Part shown: positions 54,515 through 62,770 of the stretch, piece after piece | Layout of the letters: each line of letters starts with the position of its first letter | Position numbering within the stretch: position 1 is the first letter of the stretch | Assembly (NCBI RefSeq): GCF_000428845.1 | Contig: NZ_AUAS01000003.1 | Coordinates: forward strand, 372,001 to 436,000 | DNA: 64,000 nucleotides | Source of the DNA: Dyadobacter alkalitolerans DSM 23607 | GTDB lineage: Bacteria; Bacteroidota; Bacteroidia; Cytophagales; Spirosomataceae | Reading direction: 5' to 3' | The notes under the pieces: generated by a model | What the model was told of the DNA's origin: nothing | What the model saw: the letters and a program-made list of their open reading frames with translations, nothing else | The model's database searches: none | Translations under genes and position numbers: made by a program

Positions 54515-54949
54515 TTAGGTAAAATTCTGATAAATCGAGTCCATAATACGGACAAAGTGCTGATAATCGGAATCATTCAGGCTTCCCCACCCTTTTCTGC
54601 GGATGTCTGCGACTATTGGAAAAGCCGCATTATAGGTCGATTCGCCTGTTTTCGTCAAGAATAAATTGAATTTTCTTCTGTCCCCGGCAGCCGGTCCGCG
54701 TTCCACCAACCCCTTTTTTTCCAGCAGATCAATGATGCGTGTGACCGTTGGTGGATCTTTAAACGTGAGCTCAGCAAGCTCATTCTGACTGATCCCCTGC
54801 CTTCTGAAAATATGATCTATAAGCACCCACTGATCTACTGTAAGGTCAAAACCAGCCTCCGTCAACTGTTTTTGTAAAGCATTTCGGATTTTTTTGATTG
54901 TCGTGTCTATCTTAAAAAAATAAGCACGCTGATCAGAATGATGCGTCAT
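54515..54949 (-). CDS. MarR family transcriptional regulator
   Basis: The 144-residue winged-helix protein has LTVDQWVLIDHIFRRQGISQNELAELTFKDPPTVTRIIDLLEKKGLVERGPAAGDRRKF, read in parts at about 36-95, the MarR DNA-binding domain with its DxR wing motif. The domain is standard length. Target unknown; it is divergent from the metzincin gene and 187 bp from the SIMPL gene. Confidence 0.92.
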   Translation of the reverse strand: MTHHSDQRAYFFKIDTTIKKIRNALQKQLTEAGFDLTVDQWVLIDHIFRRQGISQNELAELTFKDPPTVTRIIDLLEKKGLVERGPAAGDRRKFNLFLTKTGESTYNAAFPIVADIRRKGWGSLNDSDYQHFVRIMDSIYQNFT

Positions 54950-55178
54950 GATAGGTTACGTTGAAGCTTTGGGCAATTGAGTATCACCAATTATAAGTCC
55001 CTTCAACTATTCGTCTACTAATAATTGCAGAGAAATTATTCGATTTTATCTCCATGCTCAAAATGACCGGCAAATAACCCAGATGCAACGGAGAATAACC
55101 GGCTCATAGAATTATTTGGTTTCACCTTGAAATAACCCAACATTGACATATAAAAATTTCGACTATGTGCTTCATCCT

Positions 55179-57044
55179 ATGCAAAAACTATCTACCCTTC
55201 TGATTTTTGGCAGCGTACTTTGTATGCTTGCCATAAGTTTTCTCAGCAATCCGGCTTCGAGCCAGACACTCAATTTTGTAAAAATGGTTCCCAGCCACAA
55301 CATTCCGGATAATCCTGAAATGGCTGCTTACATTGCACGATTGAAAAACAATCCGGACATTTCAAATTATCATTTCATCCAATTAAATCCAATCGCAACT
55401 GCTCAAAAAGAAGGCATTCTGACATTAGAAATGCCAGGAAAAGAAAAGCCGATCATTGCCGATGCAAGCGAGGTTAAGTATTATTCAAGTTCTGATTATG
55501 AATGGATTGGCAAAACGGATGACAACCGCGGAACGATCATTATCCTTTCCAAAGCAGGCCGGGTGACGGCCCACTTCTCCACGCCAGATGGAGTCTACGA
55601 AATTTTCCCAGCCCCCGGTGGTCTGTATTGTTTGCGAGAGTATGATATGACCAAAGTCGGTGACGTCGGCTGTATTGCACCAGATGAACAACCTTCAACC
55701 GAAAGAATAAGCACGCCACAACCCGAGCAGGCCCCACCTGTCCATTCAAATGCAAAGATGAATCCCTGTCAGCCGTTGGTTAGTCCACGGGTGCTTATTT
55801 TATACACACCGAAGGCGCTCGCTTTGATTGGAGATGTTGCGGGAATTCAGACAATGGCTGATATGTCTGTGGCACAATTTAACACAACAATTTACAACAG
55901 CGGAATTACAAGCGCGGCAGTGCTTACATTAGCTGGAATTGCTCCCTTAAACAATCTGCCGGAGACGGATTTTATCACGAATGATCTCAACAATTTGGAA
56001 AAGAACCTGACAGCCCAGAATCTCAGAAATCAGTATCAAGCGGATGTGGTCGTGTTGTTTACCGATGCAGAATACCAAGGTGGCGATACGCGTGGAAAGG
56101 CACAAACGGTGGATCTGGTTAATTCAAAGTCTTTCGCGATTGTTGAAATCTGGAGTGCAACTTCGAGAAAGACGTTTGCCCATGAAGTTGGGCATCTTTA
56201 TGGCTGCCGCCACGAAGAAACAGCTGGTTCGCCTGCATATGCCCAAGCATATTGCATTAAAAATGGGCTCGGCATAGTTACTGATCGGACAATGATGACC
56301 GGCAAAAATATTTCGGATCAACAAGCACAAAATCGTTTGTTGAATTTCTCAAACCCAAATATCCAAGTCGGTGGAAAGCCATCGGGAACTAACAATGAAA
56401 ACAATGCGAAACGAATAGCTGAATCACATCCCACAGTAAGCGCTTTCAGACCTAATCCCAATCCGCCTTTCGTTGCTTACGTTGACGGGCCAACTTTTGT
56501 AACGGCACCTGGTGGCAAAAACTATGAGGTGACATATAGTTGTGGATCTGCACCATATTCGATCGTCTGGCATTATAGCTATGATGGGATTAATTATCTC
56601 ACTTCCAATACTACCACGGACATTTTTACATGGAATTTCTATCAGACTCAGAAAGTATGGTTTAAAGCAACGGTTACAGGAAATGGTAAATCTGTTTCTG
56701 CATTTATTGCTGTTACATCACAGATGCCCAATCCCTACAAGACTGGCGTGGTTGAAACGGATTCTCTTGCTCAAAGCTTTTTACATCTTGAAGCAACTCC
56801 AAATCCAGCCTTAGATGAGGTTCGCATAAATTACAAAACACTATCGGATGCTGAAATCAAACTTGACATATTGGATCAATCCGGCTCCGTAATCCAAACA
56901 CTTTCTGATAGCTTTTTAATGCGCAAACCAAATGGGGTTACCAGTAGGAAGTGGGACGCTAGGAAGTTTCCATCCGGGATTTATTTCATCAGGCTGATGG
57001 TTGGCAAAAATATTGAAACAAAGCGAGTGCTTATATCAAGATAA
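55179..57044 (+). CDS. T9SS-exported metzincin metalloprotease
   Basis: From the ATG at 55179 the product is 621 residues: signal peptide (cut after SSQ near 29), a propeptide-like beta region to about 200, a reprolysin-like catalytic domain with HEVGHLYGCRH (His335, His339, His345), an Ig-like module at about 435-525, and a T9SS C-terminal domain starting LEATPNPALDEV near 540 and ending KRVLISR. The Met-turn is probably RTMMTG. A secreted protease is followed 7 bp later by a lipoprotein gene. Confidence 0.9.
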   Translation: MQKLSTLLIFGSVLCMLAISFLSNPASSQTLNFVKMVPSHNIPDNPEMAAYIARLKNNPDISNYHFIQLNPIATAQKEGILTLEMPGKEKPIIADASEVKYYSSSDYEWIGKTDDNRGTIIILSKAGRVTAHFSTPDGVYEIFPAPGGLYCLREYDMTKVGDVGCIAPDEQPSTERISTPQPEQAPPVHSNAKMNPCQPLVSPRVLILYTPKALALIGDVAGIQTMADMSVAQFNTTIYNSGITSAAVLTLAGIAPLNNLPETDFITNDLNNLEKNLTAQNLRNQYQADVVVLFTDAEYQGGDTRGKAQTVDLVNSKSFAIVEIWSATSRKTFAHEVGHLYGCRHEETAGSPAYAQAYCIKNGLGIVTDRTMMTGKNISDQQAQNRLLNFSNPNIQVGGKPSGTNNENNAKRIAESHPTVSAFRPNPNPPFVAYVDGPTFVTAPGGKNYEVTYSCGSAPYSIVWHYSYDGINYLTSNTTTDIFTWNFYQTQKVWFKATVTGNGKSVSAFIAVTSQMPNPYKTGVVETDSLAQSFLHLEATPNPALDEVRINYKTLSDAEIKLDILDQSGSVIQTLSDSFLMRKPNGVTSRKWDARKFPSGIYFIRLMVGKNIETKRVLISR

Positions 57045-57051
57045 TTGCCCC

Positions 57052-57654
57052 ATGAAATCATTCAAAAGTTTAACTTTCTTTATTCTAATGATCGGAAGCA
57101 ATGCTTGTGAGATTTATACTCCGTACAGAAACGCGGGAATATCATGGGGATATTTTGAAGCTGATATGAGTGGAACAGAATGGAGCAAATTATATGGTAA
57201 TGCTTACCAGTCCGTCTACGCGGGAATCTCGGAAAATACTGATTCGCTCTGTTCCCTTAAAAGCGCATATATGTTTTCGAATTCATTCGATTCAAATGGA
57301 TTTAAACAGCAGGTTTTATATTTTGATCAAATTCCACTTCGAAAAGGAAGATTTTTGCTGACATCGGAAGAAAATAAATACTGCATAGACAATGGTCATG
57401 TACGTGCCCTGCTCGATTCTCAAATTTACGACGATCAGCCTGGGGACTCTTTTAGAATACTTCCTAAAAGTGATAGCTATTTGCAAATCAATTCGTTAAA
57501 TATGACTACTGGCGAAATTTCTGGCGAGTTTAAATTTACAATGGTGGTGTATGGAATAAAAGACGATAGCCCGTTGCCCGACACGCTGCGTTTTACAAAT
57601 GGTACATTCCATACAAAAATATTAGAGCGCAGGAGAAGAAACCGACATCTCTAA
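57052..57654 (+). CDS. DUF6252-like lipoprotein
   Basis: The 200-residue product from the ATG at 57052 has a lipoprotein signal (FILMIGSNAC, Cys near 19) and a beta-rich domain. SLNMTTGEISGEFKFTMVVYG followed by LRFTNGTFHTKI matches the DUF6252-like Bacteroidota pattern, from memory. It is 7 bp past the metzincin stop, so co-transcribed. It could be an accessory or immunity-like lipoprotein for the protease (inference). Confidence 0.72.
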   Translation: MKSFKSLTFFILMIGSNACEIYTPYRNAGISWGYFEADMSGTEWSKLYGNAYQSVYAGISENTDSLCSLKSAYMFSNSFDSNGFKQQVLYFDQIPLRKGRFLLTSEENKYCIDNGHVRALLDSQIYDDQPGDSFRILPKSDSYLQINSLNMTTGEISGEFKFTMVVYGIKDDSPLPDTLRFTNGTFHTKILERRRRNRHL

Positions 57655-57701
57655 CTGGTCGATGTCCAATAAAGAATCGCGACAATCTATTATTTGATAG
57701 C

Positions 57702-57739
57702 AAAAAAATCTCCTGAACATTCGAGCATGTTCAGGAGAT
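57702..57739 (-). terminator. Terminator of ppc
   Basis: ATCTCCTGAACAT (57708-57720) and its complement (57727-57739) form a perfect 13-bp stem with a 6-nt loop; the A run at 57702-57707 is a T run on the minus strand. Confidence 0.9.
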
Positions 57740-57758
57740 CTAAATATTTAGAAGCATA

Positions 57759-60344
57759 CTACGCCGAATTCCTCGCCGCGTTAATGATACCAAACATAGC
57801 CCGCATAATCAGCTGGTTGTATGTTTCTACATCTACCGGGAGATTTTTTGGATCTTCGGCCAGCATTTGTAGTGCATATTGCTGGATTGTGATCAATGGT
57901 AAGACAATGCGCTCACGTGTTTTGATGGAAACCTTGGTGACGTTATTACTGTCTAAAAGCTCTTTTTGCCCTGAGACTTCCAGTAACTGATCGCGTGTCA
58001 GCAAAAACTCGTCGTACATTTTATCCCAGAACTCCTTATAATCGGGCTCATCGCGCAGATATTTGGTTGCCGGGAAAAATGCTTTGGACAATGACTGCAT
58101 CGAATTTTCGATCAATGTCCTGAAAAACAATGATTTTTTATACAACTGCGAAATAATCTCTTTCTTACCGTCTTTCGACATCTGTTCGATCGCCGTTCCG
58201 AATCCATAAAAACCTGGCACATTCTGCTTCATCTGTGCCCAGGATCCTACGAAGGGAATAGCACGTAAATCTTCAAATTTCAGACCTTCATCATCGTTCC
58301 CACGCTTTGTAGGGCGACTGCCGATATTCGTTTGTCCATAAAAGCGCAGCGGCGTCTTCTTATCTAGATATTTTACAAACATCGGATGGTTTTTGAGATC
58401 GAGATAGGAGTCGTATGCCAATGACGCCATCTCTTCGATCAGCACTTTATCCTCTTCATTCAACTCATCTTCAACACGATTCCCTCTGAACAAGTGATTT
58501 TCAAGTCCTGCAGTAAACAATCTTTCAAGATTGTACATGGCAGTGGTTACTGTTCCGTAATTAGAGCTAATCGTCTGTCCCTGAACCGTAAGCTGGATTT
58601 CTTTATCCTCAATGTCTGTTCCGAGGGAAGAATAGAAATTATGGTTGTTACCACCACCGCGCGCAGGAGGACCTCCGCGGCCATCAAAGAATGTGACTTT
58701 GATACCAAATTCACGGGAAACTTTGGTCAGTTCCTCTTTCGCGCGGTAAATAGACCAGTTCGCGCGCAAATAACCTCCATCTTTTGTTCCATCGGAAAAC
58801 CCGACCATGATAGTCTGATGGTTTTCCCGGTTTTGCAAATGGTTGCGGTAAAACTCATTTTTATACAATGTCCGCATGATTTCCGGCGCATTCGCAAGGT
58901 CATCAACGGTTTCAAAAAGCGGAACCACGTCCAGCGCAAGCTTTCCGCTTTCATCCGCAATCAGGTTTTTAGCAAGCGCAACAACCTGCATTACATTCAA
59001 TGCAGAGGTGTTGTTACTGATCACATAACGGTGAGCGCCTTTTTCACCATTTTGTGCCTGAATCGTTTTGATAGCGCGGATCGAACCTAGAATGTCCTTG
59101 GTCAGTTCGTCCTCGTAATCTTCATCCCGCAACGGAATGTTCAAAGAAAGTAAAAGGTCTATTTTCTTCGCCTCATCCCAACCTTCATAGTCACTGTATT
59201 TCAGCAACGGAATCTTCTTTTCCAGCCTTTTGAGAATATCTTCCCAGGCTTTTCCATGTTTCCGGCTATCCTGACGCACATCCAGGCTTGCAAAGAAGAA
59301 TCCGAAAATGTTTAGTTTAAGAATAAAATTATCAAGCAATTCCACAAACAGACCCTGATGTTTGGAAACCAAAACCTCACGGGCTTTCAGAAATTCATCA
59401 ATTAATTCCTGCGCATTGGCATAACCCTCTTCAAACGGCCCGAAAATGGTGCTGTTCATCTTGCGTTCTGCCAAACTGATCGCTTCATCCACACCTTTGA
59501 AAGTCAGGCGACGCTTCAATTGTCTCAAATCACGATAGTAACCTCTCAAAAGCGTTTCCCGCAATCTTGCCGCAACTTGCAGCGTAATTTCCGGATTCAC
59601 GAACGGGTTGCCATCCCGGTCACCGCCCGGCCAGAAGCCCAGTCGATATACATTGGGGTAGGGCCAGTCGTGGACGCTCATCCCCAGGCCATTGATCAGT
59701 TTTTCAAGAATGGATGGAATGGCATCATAATATACATTTTCCAAAAACCAGCAGAGACTCACCGCTTCATCAAAAGGCGTGGGTTTTTCGTGGTTAATGA
59801 ATGCGGTTTTACCCAATTGCAGGAGCAGCTGGTTTACTTCCGTAAAGTCGTTTTCTTTGATTGCATCTTCCAGATCATTAATGATTCCCAGCACTTTACC
59901 CGAATAAAACTGTGTCGGGTGCGCAGTAAGCACGATCCGTACACTGAAATCTTCGAGCTTGGTAAGCAGCTTCTTTTTTAGCTCATCATTATCCAGGCGA
60001 TCTGTCAGATAATTAACCGATCCTTTGCCTGTCAGATCGTGGGTCTGGTCAAATGCAGCATCCTCCACAGAGTCGAAAAGTACAACTTGCCTTTCTATGT
60101 ACTGGATAAAAGCAAAGAGCAGATCTGTCCTTTCTTTTGGGGTAGCAGTTTCTAGTAATTCTGAAAAAAAGTGCTCTATGATCTCCCGTGGCGTCTTTCC
60201 CTCCTGGAATCCGATCTCACTCTGCTGCGTTAGTATGGGGAGCAATGATCCCGTCTGAAAAATACCACGATAGGGCAAACTCAGAAAAAGACTATTAAAT
60301 ATATTGTACTTCGTTACAACCGCGTCCTGGAAACTGTTATTCAT
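57759..60344 (-). CDS. ppc: Phosphoenolpyruvate carboxylase
   Basis: The 861-residue enzyme carboxylates PEP to oxaloacetate, an anaplerotic step. It shows the catalytic LTAHPTQF near 140, VGFSDGTKDGGYLRANW near 530, FFDGRGGPPARGGG near 580 and RAIPFVGSWAQMKQNVPGFYG near 705, with a C-terminal LLDSNNVTKVSIKTRERIVLPL. The end AMFGIINAARNSA differs from the classical QNTG terminus, as in the Bacteroidota branch. It is monocistronic with its own terminator. Confidence 0.95.
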   Translation of the reverse strand: MNNSFQDAVVTKYNIFNSLFLSLPYRGIFQTGSLLPILTQQSEIGFQEGKTPREIIEHFFSELLETATPKERTDLLFAFIQYIERQVVLFDSVEDAAFDQTHDLTGKGSVNYLTDRLDNDELKKKLLTKLEDFSVRIVLTAHPTQFYSGKVLGIINDLEDAIKENDFTEVNQLLLQLGKTAFINHEKPTPFDEAVSLCWFLENVYYDAIPSILEKLINGLGMSVHDWPYPNVYRLGFWPGGDRDGNPFVNPEITLQVAARLRETLLRGYYRDLRQLKRRLTFKGVDEAISLAERKMNSTIFGPFEEGYANAQELIDEFLKAREVLVSKHQGLFVELLDNFILKLNIFGFFFASLDVRQDSRKHGKAWEDILKRLEKKIPLLKYSDYEGWDEAKKIDLLLSLNIPLRDEDYEDELTKDILGSIRAIKTIQAQNGEKGAHRYVISNNTSALNVMQVVALAKNLIADESGKLALDVVPLFETVDDLANAPEIMRTLYKNEFYRNHLQNRENHQTIMVGFSDGTKDGGYLRANWSIYRAKEELTKVSREFGIKVTFFDGRGGPPARGGGNNHNFYSSLGTDIEDKEIQLTVQGQTISSNYGTVTTAMYNLERLFTAGLENHLFRGNRVEDELNEEDKVLIEEMASLAYDSYLDLKNHPMFVKYLDKKTPLRFYGQTNIGSRPTKRGNDDEGLKFEDLRAIPFVGSWAQMKQNVPGFYGFGTAIEQMSKDGKKEIISQLYKKSLFFRTLIENSMQSLSKAFFPATKYLRDEPDYKEFWDKMYDEFLLTRDQLLEVSGQKELLDSNNVTKVSIKTRERIVLPLITIQQYALQMLAEDPKNLPVDVETYNQLIMRAMFGIINAARNSA

Positions 60345-60410
60345 ACTGGAGTGACAAAATTATATTCTGGAAACTGCAATTAAGGCAAATATACTTCTAA
60401 AAAATGGGTT

Positions 60411-61283
60411 TCAGGCTTTTGGATGAGCTTGCTGATGCGTTTTTTTGAGCTTTTCGATAGAGTTATGCGTGTAAATCTGCGTTGCGGCCAGGTTAGCGTG
60501 ACCCAAAAGCTCCTTAATAGCATTAAGATCCGCCCCACGATTGAGCAAATGTGTGGCATATGTATGGCGTAATACGTGAGGGCTTTTTTGAGATAATGTG
60601 GTTACAGCAGACAGATATTTTTCAACAGTCCGCTGTATAAAAACAGGGTAAACCGCTTTCCCCGAATTTGTTAAGATCAAACATTGCGTGTCCTCCTCCG
60701 GCGCTCTCAATGCCAGATATTGAAAAAGCAGATTTGCCAGAGAAGTAGATATCGGGACAACCCGCTCCTTTGCCCTTTTCCCAAACACTCGGATGGTCCT
60801 GGCGGGAAGATTCAGATCTTTTATTTCAAGCGACACGAGTTCCGAAAGCCGGATCCCGCTTCCATATAACAGCTCCATAATGGTGCGGTCGCGGACTCCC
60901 TCAAAATCGTCGGTAAAAGTATCCGGCAGGAAAAGCGTTTCCATGGATTTTTCTTCGACAAAAGCAGGCAGTTTTTTGCGTGTTTTAAGCGCTGAGAGAA
61001 TTTTGGTGGGATCTTGGGCAACCGCCTTTTTACGTTTCAAAAATCCATAAAACGTTCTGAGTGATGCGATTTTACGATTAATAGAAGATGGGTTCATGCC
61101 CTCTTCCATCAAACTCACAATCCAGGACCGCAACATGGGTGCCTTTGCCTCTTCGGGCTTGTCCAGCTCGTATTGAAACAAAAGATATTTCTGAAACTGG
61201 TCCAAATCCGTCTGATAAGACTTTACGGTATGAACACTGGCGCGTTTTTCAAATTTCAGAAAATCAATAAATGAGGTTATCAT
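60411..61283 (-). CDS. XerC/XerD-type tyrosine recombinase
   Basis: From the ATG at 61283 the product is 290 residues, the standard Xer size: a SAM-like N-terminal domain (FLKFEKRASVHTVKSYQTDLDQF), R in LLYGSGIRLSELV, K in RVFGKRAKERVVPI, HVLRHTYATHLL, GHANLAATQIYTH with the Tyr nucleophile. It resolves chromosome dimers at dif. It lies in the chromosomal part, unrelated to the element's integrases, downstream of rpsU. Confidence 0.9.
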   Translation of the reverse strand: MITSFIDFLKFEKRASVHTVKSYQTDLDQFQKYLLFQYELDKPEEAKAPMLRSWIVSLMEEGMNPSSINRKIASLRTFYGFLKRKKAVAQDPTKILSALKTRKKLPAFVEEKSMETLFLPDTFTDDFEGVRDRTIMELLYGSGIRLSELVSLEIKDLNLPARTIRVFGKRAKERVVPISTSLANLLFQYLALRAPEEDTQCLILTNSGKAVYPVFIQRTVEKYLSAVTTLSQKSPHVLRHTYATHLLNRGADLNAIKELLGHANLAATQIYTHNSIEKLKKTHQQAHPKA

Positions 61284-61296
61284 ATCAGCAACATAC

Positions 61297-61327
61297 AAAA
61301 AAGGGCTGCCTTTAACAAGCAGCCCTT
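61297..61327 (-). terminator. Terminator between rpsU and xer gene
   Basis: AAGGGCTGC (61301-61309) pairs with GCAGCCCTT (61319-61327), with a 9-nt loop; six A on the plus strand (61297-61302) give a T run on the minus strand, so it ends rpsU transcripts before the recombinase. Confidence 0.85.
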
Positions 61328-61387
61328 CTCCTTATGATATGGATATAATAATCCTGTCGAAATCTTTCAGAACACCATTCCTGGGAA

Positions 61388-61582
61388 CTAGTCTTCTAAA
61401 TGACCGTAAGTTTTTTCTTTGTATACGGCACGCAAAACTTCGAAACGACGTCTTACAGATGGTTTTTCGAAAGCAGTACGAGCACGAAGCTGGCGCATAG
61501 TACCAGTTCTTTCAAATTTCTTCTTGTAACGCTTAAGAGCGCGGTCAATCGATTCGTTGTCTTTAATGTTTATAATAAGCAT
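61388..61582 (-). CDS. rpsU: 30S ribosomal protein S21
   Basis: The 64-residue basic protein MLIINIKDNESIDRALKRYK...FERTGTMRQLRARTAFEKPSVRR (in parts) is a full-length S21. The start at 61582 gives the family length; a longer frame to 61672 adds a hydrophobic, non-ribosomal extension. S21 binds near the anti-Shine-Dalgarno sequence; in Bacteroidota it takes part in sequestering it, which fits the weak Shine-Dalgarno sites seen here. Confidence 0.96.
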   Translation of the reverse strand: MLIINIKDNESIDRALKRYKKKFERTGTMRQLRARTAFEKPSVRRRFEVLRAVYKEKTYGHLED

Positions 61583-61738
61583 GCTTATAAATTGTAATGT
61601 TCTTTGAATTGGTTTCTGAAATCGGACTGCAAAGAAAAGCTTTATCAAACAGAAAATCAAGAAATAAGTCATTATTATTAGGTTATTTTTGTGATCATTG
61701 CATTGAGGAAAAAGCTTTTAACAGATTAAACGCCCTAT

Positions 61739-62674
61739 ATGAGCTCGCGATTGGGAATTATTGACTTAGGAACAAACACTTTTCACCTGCTCATCGTAGA
61801 TAAAAATGGAGATGCCGTCGCCAATATATTTCACGAAAGCAGGCCGGCAAGGATCGGATTGGGAGGAATCAACAAAAAGATCATTACGGAGGATGCCGTT
61901 CAGCGCGCATTGACTGTGCTGACATATTTTCGGGAAAAGCTGGACGAGTTCAATGTTCCCACCGAGAAAACCTTTGCCTTTGGCACCAGCGCAATTCGGA
62001 ATGCGGAAAACCAGGCCGATTTTTGTGCTGAAATCCTTTCCAAAACAGGCATTACGATCACTGTGATCGACGGCAACCGCGAAGCCGAATACATCTATAA
62101 AGGAGTCCGACGCGGTGCAGACCTAGGCGATTCACCGTCACTGATCATGGATATCGGCGGTGGCAGCGTAGAATTCATTATTGGCAACCGATCGCAGATT
62201 TTCTGGAAGCAAAGTTTCGAGATTGGCGGGCAGCGGCTGATGGAAAGATTCATGCGCAATGATCCGCTTTCGCAGGGTGACAGGAAAAATCTTTACAATT
62301 ATTTTGAAGAGAAACTGATCCCTCTGGCCAATGCCGTCCACCAGTATTCCCCGGACAAGCTGGTCGGGTCTTCCGGGACATTCGATACGTTAGTGGACAT
62401 TGATTTCCATTTCCGCACCAATGAAAGGCCTCCGAAAAACCAAACCGATTTCCCATTGGCACTGGAAGAATTTTACCGGGCATATGCACTCATCCTCACC
62501 GGAAATCATGACGAACGAATGCAGATCCCGGGCATGATCGAACTGCGTGTGGACATGATCGTGGTTGCAGTTTGCCTCATAGATTATGTACTTAAAAGCT
62601 ACGGAATCAAGAAAATTCAGATTTCCAGTTATGCATTAAAAGAAGGAGTGCTCGCCGAAGTGCTGGGCGAATAG
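61739..62674 (+). CDS. Ppx/GppA family exopolyphosphatase
   Basis: The 311-residue ASKHA-fold hydrolase has LGIIDLGTNTFHLLIVD (5-21), FAFGTSAIRNAEN, IMDIGGGSVEFII near 140 and the C-terminal SSYALKEGVLAEVL. It is the short (domain I-II) form typical of Bacteroidota. It degrades polyphosphate or pppGpp in the cytosol. A -7-like TATTTTTG at 61684-61691 lies upstream, divergent from rpsU. Confidence 0.92.
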   Translation: MSSRLGIIDLGTNTFHLLIVDKNGDAVANIFHESRPARIGLGGINKKIITEDAVQRALTVLTYFREKLDEFNVPTEKTFAFGTSAIRNAENQADFCAEILSKTGITITVIDGNREAEYIYKGVRRGADLGDSPSLIMDIGGGSVEFIIGNRSQIFWKQSFEIGGQRLMERFMRNDPLSQGDRKNLYNYFEEKLIPLANAVHQYSPDKLVGSSGTFDTLVDIDFHFRTNERPPKNQTDFPLALEEFYRAYALILTGNHDERMQIPGMIELRVDMIVVAVCLIDYVLKSYGIKKIQISSYALKEGVLAEVLGE

Positions 62675-62708
62675 CCGTATCAGAATTTTTGTAACCTCCC
62701 CCGAATTA

Positions 62709-62742
62709 TTTGCCTGTCCTATCAGGCAAACTTTTATTTTTG
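62709..62742 (+). terminator. Terminator of the Ppx/GppA gene
   Basis: TTTGCCTG (62709-62716) and CAGGCAAA (62723-62730) form a perfect 8-bp stem with a 6-nt loop, followed by a T-rich tract to 62742. The tract also contains TATTTTTG (62735-62742), a -7-like box for the following gene. Confidence 0.75.
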
Positions 62743-62770
62743 TAAGTAAGCAAAAACATAAACCAACTCT

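Noticed and set aside
58494-59090. 198-codon plus-strand frame antisense to ppc
   Set aside because: Shadow of a highly conserved gene; no independent support.
62709-62712. TTTG as a -33 box for the metalloprotease gene
   Set aside because: These bases are part of the stem of a terminator, which explains them better.
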